A program made the translations under genes and the position numbers. Positions 20,607 through 30,265 of a stretch of 38,763 bases of DNA are shown one piece after another (positions within the stretch are counted from its first letter, which is position 1; every line of letters starts with the position of its first letter). Source of the DNA: Rhizophagus sp. LPA8_4_AMF (Eukaryota; Glomeromycota; Glomeromycetes; Glomerales; Glomeraceae). The DNA is taken from the NCBI GenBank assembly GCA_021464525.1, contig JADRCO010000297.1:1-38763 (forward strand). The letters run 5' to 3'. The notes below the pieces were generated by a model. It was given only the letters and a program-made list of their open reading frames with translations, had not been told where the DNA came from and searched no databases.

Positions 20607-22330
20607 ATGATATCGAAAATTGTTTTTTCATTCGGGATTTCCGATATTTTTTATCTTCTCGTAACTTTCATAATTCTTTATGTATCTCGATATTATTATC
20701 ATTATTTTACTCGTCTAAATCCTTTACCTGGCCCATTCCCACTTCCAATAGTTGGTAACATTCATCAAAAATTTGGATATGAATTTAATGATTGGTTAAT
20801 ATCATTACATAAAAAATATGGAGATATGTTCGAAATTAGCTTAGCGGGACAACGTACAATCATCCTATGTAATACTGATTTAATTGAAAATATGAATATA
20901 CCTTCAACAAAAACTAAATATCCTTTTAGAAGATATATTGTTTCAGAAGGAGTTAAAGAATATGGAATAGATGGCACAGGAATAATTAATAATATTGATC
21001 CAAAATCTTGGAAATATAATCGTCAATTTTTCGCTCAAGCTATGATGATCCCAAGTTTTAATTATCAAGCTGTTGAATGGATGAATGAATTATTGAGTGA
21101 AATGGAATCTTATTGGAATAAACTTGGTGAAAATCATGAATTGGATCTTGTAAAATGGATGCATAGATTTTCGAATGATATGATATTTAAAATTTCGATA
21201 GGAGAAAGAAATAATTCTGTTGCTTCTTATTATCATACCCTCGTACCTGAAAGTAATGATTTAGACGAAAAAGAAAAAGAAAAAATCAAAGAATCTGAAG
21301 ATTTTATTCAATCACTTGAAACATTAATAAGAGGAGCCATTTATTTTTTTTACTTTAACAGATTTATGCGTCATTATGTTCCTTTCATTCGTGGTAAAGC
21401 AATTAGTTTATTAAAGAATAGAGATTATCTATACGAAAAAATATATAAAATAATTAAGAAAGAAGGATTGAAATTGGGAATACACCATTAGATCAACCAC
21501 TCCGTCATGATATGTTAACATCATTAATAACCGCGAATACACCACGTGATATTAACATTGTGAGACATGGTGATGTTGATGCGGATTTGTTAAGACCGAT
21601 AACTGACAAAGAAATTTTGGGTAATATACTCGATGCTATAGGCGGAGGAACTGATACTGTGAGTGAAAAATTTTTTTCATTAAAACTAATACTATATATA
21701 TTACGCACTTAATTTCAAAATTTCATTTACAATTTTTAGGTTTCGAATTTATTTTGCTTTATCGTATATCATCTCGGACATCATCCAGAAGTGGTACAAC
21801 GATTACGACAAGAATTTGATGAAGTTCTTGGAAAGGACGTTACAAAACCCATAACGCATAATGATATCGAAAAATTACAATATTGCGATGCTGTTATTAA
21901 GGAAGTATCTCGTCATTTTCCTGTAATTTATTCACTTGGCCGTGTAAATGTTGAAAAGGATACGATTGGAGGATATATCTGGCCAGAAAAAACTTCATTT
22001 TCAATACTTTACAACGTGATAATGAAACGAAAGGATTATTGGACTGATCCTGAAAAATTCGATCCTGATAGGTTTTATAAAATTGATGATGATGATAAAT
22101 ATTTACTTGAAAAACAATACGTTAAAAATGCTTTTTCAATGTTTGGAGGTGGAATTAGGGCCTGTCCTGGAAGAAAATTAGCAATGATAGAATTAAAGTG
22201 TTTATTAGCCTTAATTTATAGAAAATATGATATTGAATTGGCAGATCCAAATGCACCACTTAATTATCATTCTGCTTTACTTACAATTTGTAAAGAATTA
22301 TTTGTTAAAGTTAAGCCAAGAAAATTTTAA
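20607..22330 (+). pseudogene. cytochrome P450, full length with one single-base frame loss
   Basis: Exon 1 20607-21658, intron 21659-21739, exon 2 21740-22330. All P450 hallmarks are there: anchor (FYLLVTFIILYV), NPLPGPFPLPIVGN, WKYNR, GGGTDT then VSNLFCF, EVSR, FDPDRF, FGGGIRACPG. Near 21456 the sequence has ATTAAGAAAGAAGG where the 15927 gene has ATTAAAGAAAGAAGG. One A is missing, so the frame runs into a stop at 21491, and the correct frame resumes at RIEI... through 21658. Without that base the encoded protein ends before the I-helix and heme loop. An upstream in-frame ATG at 20541 would add 22 hydrophobic residues; I prefer 20607 by alignment. Either a very recent pseudogene or an assembly error: exon 2 is otherwise perfectly preserved and shares 302 identical bases with the 15927 gene. 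Confidence 0.85.
21659..21739 (+). other. intron of the 20607 P450 copy
   Basis: 81-bp GTGAGT...TTTTAG intron at the conserved position after GGGTDT. It is followed by GTTTCGAATTTATTTTGCTT, identical to the exon 2 start at 17076. Confidence 0.85.
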
Positions 22331-22770
22331 ATCACAAATAAGAAAGATTTATGTATTGAATATAGTAATTGTTTATTATTATTTACCATTCTATTTGACA
22401 TTTTTTTTGTTATATATTAGGAATTTTGAATTCAGAAAATATTGTTGGAATGTTAAGATCAAAATGAATTAGTACGATGTTAGCCATTTAGAGTTTATCG
22501 AAAGGAGGAATCGTTTATTTGATCATAATATCTCCTTTTATTAAAAAAGAATGAACACCGACATTAATACATATTATATTGGCAACATCAATTGGATCAT
22601 TGCCATAAAAAACTTTTTCCTTTATATGATTCTTTTTCTCAATACGCCACGGATAATTGCAAATTTTAGATACGTTTTGTACGATAGCAAAATCTAGGAC
22701 AATATTTAGCTACAACGAAACAGAAAAATTAAATATCCAATTGTTTCTATAATAAAGATTCGCTGGATTA
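22331..22770. repeat. duplicated 3' flank of P450, copy 2
   Basis: Aligns with 17667-17990 in order but carries about 100 bp more in its middle. The coding exon upstream is far better conserved than this flank. Confidence 0.75.
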
Positions 22771-23485
22771 ATCAAGGCGTTATTGACAGCCGTAGATAAT
22801 CGCCAACAGATTGAAATCACACAAATTTATCCGACATTAACATTTTATTAAATTATACAATCCGTATATCAGATTACAGATATCCTGATATCCGAAGTTT
22901 ATCCGTGACGGATGATTAGAAATGGAAAAGGTTCGGGTTGAGCGACTTGAATCAGTTCGTTAGGACCCAGAAATATACAGGTTCACTAACGCGTATTTCC
23001 TGATCTAAATTTGGCAGATTATATTATAATTTATTATGGACTAATTTCATTGTAATATTATAATCTGTTCTTTGTTTCGAAATTTTTTTTCCAAAAAGAA
23101 TCAATTTTCTTTATTGTAACTTTTACTCACCTATTTTACCTATTATAATATTGTTTTGATTATTTTGGGCGAAAAAATATTGTTGAAAAAAATAGTAGAA
23201 TATTTAAATGAAGAAATTTTTTTTATAATAATAGATGCGCATTAAAAAAAAATCATTAATACAATATATGATTCTTTAAGTCTGAAATTTTATTTACTTA
23301 TTTTCATGGAATTTTTGATATCAGGTGTCAATGGTGTCATCTATATATACAATATTTGTGTCTTCATACTTATTTTATCCATACTCATTATTTCAAGAGG
23401 TTTTCGGTCAACTTATTCAATAATTAATCAATCATATACAATCATTTTTGATTAAAAACGAAAAAATGGGATGGAATAACTACAA
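22771..23485. other. AT-rich spacer
   Basis: No gene recognised. A short TATCCGTGACGGAT palindromic word lies at 22900-22914. Confidence 0.4.
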
Positions 23486-23487
23486 AT

Positions 23488-23700
23488 TTTTGTAGATCGA
23501 TACCCAAAGAACTGGAAAAGACTTGATTTTATTTCAATTTCGGAAAAATATTTGATCTCTCACTTATTAATCACGATAAATTCAATGGATGATATTCAAG
23601 TGTGCGCTGCTCAAAATCCTGAACTTCCTCTGGATTCTTTCCTTTTATTAAATTCTTTAATTTAAATCCTAAGGAATTTTTGAACAAGGTTTATCATCTC
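23488..23700 (+). pseudogene. BTB-BACK-TLDc-type protein fragment (BACK region)
   Basis: Plus-strand reading gives PKNWKRLDFISISEKYLISH (from 23504), then QVCAAQNPELPLDSF, and in another frame FIKFFNLNPKEFLNKVYHL (about 23646-23702). In Rhizophagus BTB/kelch and TLDc proteins I know, the BACK region reads SLDFISISEKSLISLI ... WGLAQNPELPSD ... FIRFHNLTSKEFLDKV, in the same order and spacing. The usual block between IQV and AQNPEL is partly lost, the BTB and TLDc domains are absent, and at least one frame change is present. It is a decayed fragment. I am confident of the family, from recalled consensus rather than a search. Confidence 0.75.
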
Positions 23701-23769
23701 TCTCACTAATCGGATTTGCCCTCGGAACAAGAAGAAATAAATATTGAGAAAGAAAGAAGAGAGAAAGAG

Positions 23770-23860
23770 ACGGGACAGCGTTCAGCGCGGTTCTGAGCCG
23801 CGCCTGTATACGATTAGGGGAGGACCATCCAGTATACCACCACGGCACCACCCCATCTGT
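23770..23860. repeat. GC-rich island with hairpin
   Basis: About 90 bases are clearly GC-rich inside AT-rich DNA. GCGCGG-TTCTGAG-CCGCGC at 23785-23803 is a perfect 6-bp stem with a 7-base loop, and a GTATAC pair flanks its right side (23806-23811 and 23832-23837). GGTTCTGAGCC loosely resembles a Pol III B box (GGTTCGANTCC), but no matching A box or tRNA cloverleaf was found. Possibly a SINE or other repeat piece. Confidence 0.4.
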
Positions 23861-23925
23861 TTAATTAAACATTTTATAGATCATGATTCAGAACCAGGAA
23901 ATTAATTCAAAAAATACAATCACAC

Positions 23926-24263
23926 CTCTATGTACCGATAATTGCCTGTACCGATAAATTTTCCATGTCCCGTTTCACAATTAATAAAAAACCCAACATT
24001 ATATATAGTTTCACGAACCTTTGACCCTTTATAAGATCATGTACCGATATTTTAGGTTACACTGATATTAATTCGGGCCAACACTATAAATTTGGCCTGA
24101 ATTAACATAAAGGTTCCATCCAAATCACATGATAAAGGATTACTGAAAGTTGCATAATACTGGCAAGAATTGGATTTTTGGCCCGCATTATGATTCACTG
24201 ATGACCAATATGTAACGATAATTTGATATACCGATATATTCCCAAAACATCGGCACATAGAAG
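23926..24263. mobile_element. 338-bp MITE-like element with TACCGAT subterminal repeats
   Basis: The left end CTCTATGTACCGAT and the right end, in reverse, CTTCTATGTGCCGAT are inverted. Five or more TACCGAT/ATCGGTA words lie near the ends, and an inner inverted pair TTAATTCGGGCC/GGCCTGAATTAA sits at 24068-24105. No coding capacity. Inverted ends plus reiterated subterminal words are typical of non-autonomous DNA elements. No target duplication was identified. Confidence 0.7.
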
Positions 24264-24599
24264 TCTAACTGAAATGGATTGATAGATTGGAAATTATCGT
24301 TTCATACTGTAACGATTTTAAAGTGAAAGATAATAATGAAATCCTTGGAGAAAATAATCTGATTTTATTTTATTTTATTTTATTTTTCTATGGTAACGCG
24401 CATTTCATTCTTTATTGATTAAAATATAGTAACAAAGTACATTAAAAATGCATAATAGTATAAAATTATACACTATCTACCAACCCATATTCTATATGCT
24501 AGTATTATGTAAAAAAATATATAATACCACTTTTGTAGCCCTATTTAAAACTGACTATATTAACACTATGTTTGATTTACTCTTTTTGTTAATTCTTGC

Positions 24600-25120
24600 C
24601 TATCTTCTTATTTAACGATCTCTCCTTTTCTGCATTAACATGCTTCTTGCCTTCTTTTATACCATCATTTTCCACTTGTGTCTTTTGTGGTGAGTCGGAT
24701 AACCTCATAACCTTGCCGAGCAATTAGCGTTAACTTTATTATATTTCTTAAATTCTTCATTCGACCGCTCTTTGCGCAATTATTGCAGGAATCACTTCGT
24801 TCTTACCTTGGCGTTCTAACCACGAGCTTGCTAAAACCTTGGTATACTTGTACACTGTATCATTCATTTCTTTCATTAATAGACAATCTTCTTTATTTTA
24901 GCGTCTAGATAATGAAAATAGTTGTGCATTGCTTTCCCTTCTTCAGTTCCACAAATGTCAATATGATTGTTGTTAATTAATGGGATTTGTATAATTTCTT
25001 GATCCTTTTCTTCTTTTCTAAAATCGTTGATGATATCCACTACCTCTTTCGTAGGGTGTAGTATATTCTTTAATTGGCTTTGATATCGATTCCGGAGTCT
25101 CTTCATCAAGGCATCTCTTT
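24600..25120 (-). pseudogene. charged hypothetical protein relic
   Basis: The minus strand encodes a 77-codon open frame (25109-24876: RLRNRYQSQLKNILHPTKEV ... GKAMHNYFHYLDAKIKKIVY). After a frame change it continues with KYTKVLASSWLERQGKNEVI and IIAQRAVE, and after another with a Lys/Glu-rich piece (KTQVENDGIKEGKKHVNAEK) to about 24605. Together they look like one charged, helical protein of at least 150 residues. I do not recognise the family. Two or more frame breaks and no clear start favour a relic. The charged, Lys-rich composition recalls the ORF at 36010-36410, but I cannot claim homology. Confidence 0.45.
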
Positions 25121-25124
25121 CTAT

Positions 25125-26050
25125 ATTTTTCGATAGTATCTGTGGATATAATCTGATTTTATGGAAACCTTTTTTTCGTTATGATACTACTAATGATAGC
25201 TTTATATATTCTTTTAAGAATAAAGAGGATACGTAAATTTACATTTTAAATCTGATAAAACTTGAAACTTTGAAGATAAATTTCCTGTATAAGGATATGA
25301 AATATTTAAAATTATGAAATACTTTATTATGAAATATTAATATTTGAAGATTAAAGATTCACTAATTTTATGTGTAATACATAAAAAAAAATCGCTTCTC
25401 AAATTCTACTGTAAATTTGTACGTGTTAAAAGTCTTACAATATTAACCAAATGTATGTCCTAATTAAATAAATAGAAAACGAAAGTTTATGTATCGAATA
25501 ATACAATACCTTCGACCAATCACCAATTAATTAAAAGAAAAAATATTTATAACGCGTAAAGTCAGTGAAATAAGGGCATGCTATCACTTGCTGCTATATT
25601 TAATGAAATATCATGATTAAACTTTTATCAACCACAAATAAATGTTCTCTTTATTAACTGAGTTTAAGTAAAGTTTAAACCTTTTAAGAGTATTCTTAAG
25701 CATCTCCCTAAAATTTACTGTAGTAATGAATTTTTAGTTTTACAATCTTTTGAGATCTAATAAAATCAAAAATCCTAATAAATCTATGGTTCCCATTTCT
25801 TGGTATTTTAATTTTTTATATAGATTTATATTTTCGTCAATACTTCAGTATTATGAAACCTCACAATTAAAGTTGATTTACTTATTTATGATTGTCTACA
25901 TAGTCCTTAATCAACTAATATAAAGTTTGTCTATTTTATCCTCCTCTTTATCCTTATGATATCAAATATTGCCATCATGAAAGACATAATGAATAAGATT
26001 TTAATATGTATTTCATTAACTGTTAAAGCACAGAAATAATTTTATACAGT
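25125..26050. other. AT-rich spacer
   Basis: Nothing recognised on either strand. Confidence 0.4.
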
Positions 26051-26068
26051 ATAAGTCATGGTGCTGAA

Positions 26069-26330
26069 CTTGTAAGGTTATTTGGCCGGATGCTTTGGAA
26101 GGAACTGATCAAGCTTTTGAACGTGCTCCTACAGATGATCTGCTTAATCATATATTTGGTCGTGCAACAGTTGGTGGTGGCGCTGGTGCTGGTCATCCTT
26201 ATGTCGTAGGTTCTAGTGCACCCTTTGCTTTCTACTGCGACAAAATATTCATGCACAAGAAAAACCAGACGTAGTATGTGATTTGGTACTTCCAATTATT
26301 TTGTTAAATTTCACTTCTAATTACCTAGTT
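26069..26330 (+). pseudogene. unknown Gly-rich coding relic
   Basis: From about 26083 one plus-strand frame reads WPDALEGTDQAFERAPTDDL then NHIFGRATVGGGAGAGHPYV and VGSSAPFAF, with GC-rich codons that stand out from the surroundings. A later frame reads HAQEKPDVVCDLVLPIILLN to about 26325. The composition and codon pattern say coding; the frame change and lack of a start say broken. I do not recognise the family. The Gly-Ala run could be a linker or a nucleotide-binding loop, but no known motif is complete. Confidence 0.4.
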
Positions 26331-26592
26331 TATTTACATAGTCCATTACTACCATATAACCCAAAAATAATTGGATTTTTTGTAAATCCATATAAACTAA
26401 TAATTTCAACACTCATGAATGCGTCAATAATTTTTTAAATCCAAAAAACATACTAAGTATTGGTCTTTTAGAAAATTATTTATCCTATTGCCACAGCTCA
26501 AATATACTTTTTAAAAAAGTATTACACAATTTTTAATATTAAATTTAAATATAATCCATGGACTCTTGATATTGGAACGGATGTAAACATTA

Positions 26593-26765
26593 TACAGTCA
26601 ACTTTCTCTAAGTGCACCCTCTTGAGACCATAATGAAAATTTGAAAAAAAATGTGAGTGTGCATTTAATTTATATGTTCTCTATATACTTGAGACTGAGT
26701 AAAAGGGTACATTTAGAGAATAAATATATAAAGAGAGAGAGAGCACTTAGAGAGAATTGACTGTA
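26593..26765. mobile_element. MITE with TA-flanked CAGTCAA ends, pogo/Tc1-like
   Basis: TACAGTCAACTTTCTCTAAG at the left and, in reverse, TACAGTCAATTCTCTCTAAG at the right give about 27 bp of inverted repeat with few mismatches. The element is bounded by TA on both sides and is 173 bp, non-coding. It has the same terminal class as 2900-3007 but a different interior. Confidence 0.8.
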
Positions 26766-26876
26766 ATAGTTTAGAGAAGTCGATCTTGTTTTGGTATTGA
26801 TGCTTATATCTACAACTACTTTCTATTTTGAAACTTCATAAACCGAACTTTTTCAAATATATTCAAAGTACTCATT

Positions 26877-27056
26877 TTAATGGTAAGTTCGTATGATCGT
26901 ATCAGTAACAGTAATATCAGCGCTACAAGCCTCTGGTATTTTAAGTGCCTCTACAGTATATTTTCCAATATCGAGTAAAGAAGTAATGAGCAACTTTTTG
27001 CTACTATCATCATAGAGTGCAGCCTTCTTATTCTTATTATCAAGTCCATATAAAAG
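26877..27056 (-). pseudogene. NmrA-like NAD(P)-binding protein, C-terminal fragment
   Basis: A minus-strand frame of 59 codons ends in a stop and has no ATG: LYGLDNKNKKAALYDDSSKK, LLITSLLDIGKYTVEALKIP, EACSADITVTD. NmrA-like/isoflavone-reductase-type proteins carry DIGKYTVEALKxPEA in this part of the fold, which supports the family call. Farther upstream on the same strand (to about 27130) degraded pieces with frame changes (FTYKDFLMNPF) match the segment just before it. The Rossmann GxxGxxG part is absent. It is an old fragment; a second relic of the same family lies at 32466-33530 and still has the N-terminal part. Confidence 0.65.
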
Positions 27057-27177
27057 GATTCATGAGAAAATCTTTATAGGTAAATGTATATTCAAGTCAG
27101 TCACATTCACGTCTTGTGTTTTCACGAAGATCATCCCATGTAGCACATCGTGCTTTAATCCGTATATTACAATAAAC

Positions 27178-27242
27178 CGAAAATCCGGATGGAAAATCCG
27201 GATCGTCTATAATGAAAGGTTTTCACCCGGATCAAAGCACTA
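27178..27242. repeat. TCCGGAT-rich dispersed repeat, short copy
   Basis: AAATCCGGATGGAAAATCCG and CACCCGGATC then GCACTAAT mirror the composition and right edge of 1-127. Confidence 0.5.
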
Positions 27243-27843
27243 ATTCGCGTATAGAATTTTTGTGCCTTTGGCAATTTAGCTTTCTCGTTTTTATTTTCAC
27301 GTTATAAGATTATTCAATAAAGCTTCAGCGATAATATAACCTAGGCACCGTACGTCCGAATATAGTTATGATTTTATGATTTCAATATATAGTGAAAGAA
27401 ACTGATAAATTTAAGTATTATGTGAGAAGGGAATTTTTTTTCTAAGATGTTTATCAATAATTGATAGTTCCTTTTCGTCAAAATCCACCTTATATTTATA
27501 CTTCATAAATCGAATTTTTATTAATAATTTATTATTTATTATATTTGTGATTATGTTAAATAAATTACCAAAACCAATGAATATTCGACATTTCTTATCA
27601 GTTTAATGATTCATGCAATGTCTCATCAATCAATAAATAAGAAAAGGAGAAATAATATTAAAATTATTATACCATACATAGTTAATAAATATCATCGATA
27701 ACCTAAAATTCGGAGTTCGGACCAGTTGCCTACATAGGCGTACATTACATGGCATACATATGTACATACTATACTATAAAAGAAAGCACGCCAAAACTTT
27801 TTGTTTAATAAAATAAGAACGAAAAAAAAAAAATATCATCGAG
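27243..27843. other. AT-rich spacer
   Basis: No gene recognised. It contains short ACATACATATGTACATAC-like dinucleotide tracts near 27750-27770. Confidence 0.4.
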
Positions 27844-28052
27844 TCCAAATTTGTTGTGTTTATAAAAATTTCTAAAAAAAGTGACCGGATTCCAATTCTA
27901 GAACGCCAACATGCATTAGGATTTAGGACTTCCAAGTTCCAATCCAAATATAATGTACATTTTTTTAGTTAATAAATAGTATTGTCCATAACACTTTTGT
28001 TGTGTAGAAATTCATTGTAGAAATTCGTCATACGTTTATTATCATAGTTTGA
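27844..28052 (+). repeat. left arm of a ~210-250 bp inverted repeat pair
   Basis: TCCAAATTTGTTGTGTTTAT, GGATTCCAATTCTAGAACGC, CAACATGCATT, TTTTTTAGTTAATA, TAGTATTGTCCAT, GTGTAGAAATTCAT and TATCATAGTTTGA all recur, inverted and in the same order, at 31780-32031. The arms face each other over about 3.7 kb. Confidence 0.8.
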
Positions 28053-28853
28053 CTTTTTTAGAAAAAAAAATATTGTAAATATTCTTAAAATAGAAAATTA
28101 TTTAATCGCTTTCATTATTCCGAAGTTTATTATTCGTAAGAAGAATTGCATATAGTATTTATAAAATCAGATGATTGTCCTATTTACAATCTTGAGCTAG
28201 GCAGAATCAATCTTAGTGATGTAAAAATTTTTTTTAGTTTAATCCATTATAATTTAAATTAATTTAACGACAAATATAATTTTTATTGTTGTTTTGCTTT
28301 TATTGGCTTTATTGTCTTTTGATGTTAAACGTGTTAAAATTCCGTTTATCATTTTAATCGGGTGACACAACATTAAAATATATACAAGTAAAAATATAAT
28401 CAGAATAAAAGTGTTTCAATCGACTATAAATTTGAGAATATCAGAAATAATCATTGATATGATGATGTCAAATACACCTTAAAATAAAAATGCAAGAATA
28501 AAAGAATTTTTTTTTTTTTTATTGAGAACGTTCGTAAAATCGATTTGACAGATTTGTTTTTTTTTCCCGCATATCTCATGCAGTTTTTCATTCACCATAT
28601 TTTGAACAAAGTATTCACAGGGTCACCTGAATTGACTCTAACCTATTTGGTGTACATAATGCTTTTTTTCATAAATATTGTTATAATGTATGTATACCCA
28701 ATTAATAAGTGTTTAATAATGAAAATTCTATATTTATTTACATTATCATAATCAACGATAAAGACAAAAAGTACATAATATGAATATTTAATATAAATTA
28801 GAATTATTTACAATTTTTAAACTAGAAAAATTCTTTCTCGATCAAAAATTTTT
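28053..28853. other. AT-rich spacer
   Basis: No gene recognised. A plus-strand 68-codon ORF at 28545-28751 is hydrophobic (Ile/Phe/Tyr) and looks like chance in T-rich DNA. Confidence 0.4.
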
Positions 28854-28905
28854 CGAGTACAGCGGTTTTTATTCTATTTTAACCTCTACCGAGTTTTACC
28901 GAGTT
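28854..28905. mobile_element. truncated copy of the 6927-7136 MITE
   Basis: In reverse orientation, AACTCGGTAAAACTCGGTAG, AATAGAATAAAAA and CCGCTGTACTCG line up with 6960-7015 of that element (ATTCGGTAAG, CAGAATAAAATAAAAA, CCGCTGTGCTCG). Only one side is present. Confidence 0.5.
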
Positions 28906-30265
28906 AAGGAAAATGCCCTCAAATAAAAAGAATTTACGGAAAAATGAAAAAAGAAATATGAAAAACGAGAGATCGGTAAAAGATTAGCTGTATGAATTGG
29001 AAAAAGACGGAATAGGCGACTCTTTACCGAAGAATTATTAAGATTTTGGGTGAAGTCAAAGGAATAAATTAAAAGACTTTTCAAATATCAGACTGTAAGA
29101 GCGGAATTAAAGCCCAAACAAGAAATAGAAAACAAATTATTTTTAAAACCGGCGGGAAATAAGACGGTATAAAAGATTACACTAGAAGAAAGAAAAAAAA
29201 CTATTAATTCAAGAAATATACGATATTTAGCTAGAAGGGGAAGATAATAAGATGATATGATCTGCTGGAAGTCAATATCTTCATTTTGCCACGTCAAGTA
29301 AAAAACGGACAGTGATCGGGTGCTTTAAGAATGAAGTAGATACGGATATTTAAGGTGATACAAAAATCATTTGAAGAAGAAAAAGATATTGGAAAAAATA
29401 TGGAAAATTAGAGAAACATGCATTATAAAGAAAAGACGCTGAAGAATAATGATATAATTTACATCCGGAGTTCCACCATTTAATGATAAACAACATGATC
29501 TTCGGCTTAGTTTAAGTATTTGTAAAGAACTGAACGTCCTGAAATTATTTGATGAAAAAGTTGGGATGAAGATAGATTACTTGCATCAGAAATATAAACA
29601 GTATGTGGTGACGAAGAAAAAAACACAAAAAAAAAACATTTGTAATGTGTAATAATTAATTTTGGTCGCACTTCCAAGGCTATTTTTCTGATTGTTCGTA
29701 GTCAACAAATTTCTTTTTAATAAATATTTTAGAAATATAGAAAGTACACTAGTATTTATATTTGAGGGTAAGATATAAATCCCAGCTTTGGAAAAACGGT
29801 TAAATAATAGGTCGAAATACCAGGCTAAATGCAGAAACAATAGAACTAATAACCTACAAAATATATGAAAAGAACTTTCGACGTTAGGAAAACAAAATTC
29901 TGATCTTCAAGCAAAGATGAACTCAAACCGAAGGAACAAATCATATTGCAGAAAATGAGAAAATTGGGAGATTAATAAAGAAGTTGGTTCCTTACGGAAA
30001 GAATTAGAAGAAGTTCGCGAATAACCGAAAGATATAGATCATGATGCGAACCGAAACGCAGGTAGAAAAAGAAATATGAAAAACGAAAATCGTGGATTTT
30101 TTTTCCAATAGATTCGGTTAATGGTTAGCCGTATGACTATAAAAAAAAAAATGAAAACTATGGGAGAGATATTAAGAAATGGAAAGAGGGTGAACTGAAA
30201 TTATATCAGAATTAATAGAAATTTTGGGCAAAGTCAAACGGATAAGAATTAAAGTAATTTTAAAA
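28906..30265 (+). pseudogene. relic of a protein-kinase / coiled-coil gene, internally duplicated
   Basis: Plus-strand pieces read SGVPPFNDKQHDLRLSLSIC (29464 on). This is very like the subdomain IX-X stretch (SGVPPFNDKAHD...LSICKG) of the many kinase-like proteins I know from Rhizophagus. It is followed by a Lys-rich tail ending near 29650. Beyond it, 29875-30030 reads GKQNSDLQAKMNS and KEVGSLRKELEEVRE, with the Leu/Glu/Lys periodicity of a coiled coil. Flanking this, 28940-29070 and 30064-30260 are two similar segments (both with AAAAAGAAATATGAAAAACG near the start and ATTTTGGG near the end), so part of the gene is duplicated. Many stops and frame changes make it a clear relic. The upstream kinase N-lobe and catalytic loop are not seen. 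Confidence 0.55.

Noticed and set aside
22227-22472. 81-codon ORF at the P450 3' end
   Set aside because: Out-of-frame reading of the 20607 P450's last codons and flank.
23669-23851. 60-codon minus-strand ORF over the GC-rich island
   Set aside because: Its codons arise from the hairpin patch and the BACK fragment's antisense; no independent support, although the same patch may recur as a repeat.
23770-23860. tRNA gene in the GC-rich patch
   Set aside because: A 6-bp stem with a 7-base loop looks like an anticodon arm, but no acceptor, D or T arms pair up.
28545-28751. Hydrophobic 68-codon ORF
   Set aside because: T-rich DNA gives Phe/Ile/Leu/Tyr runs by chance; no start context or homology.
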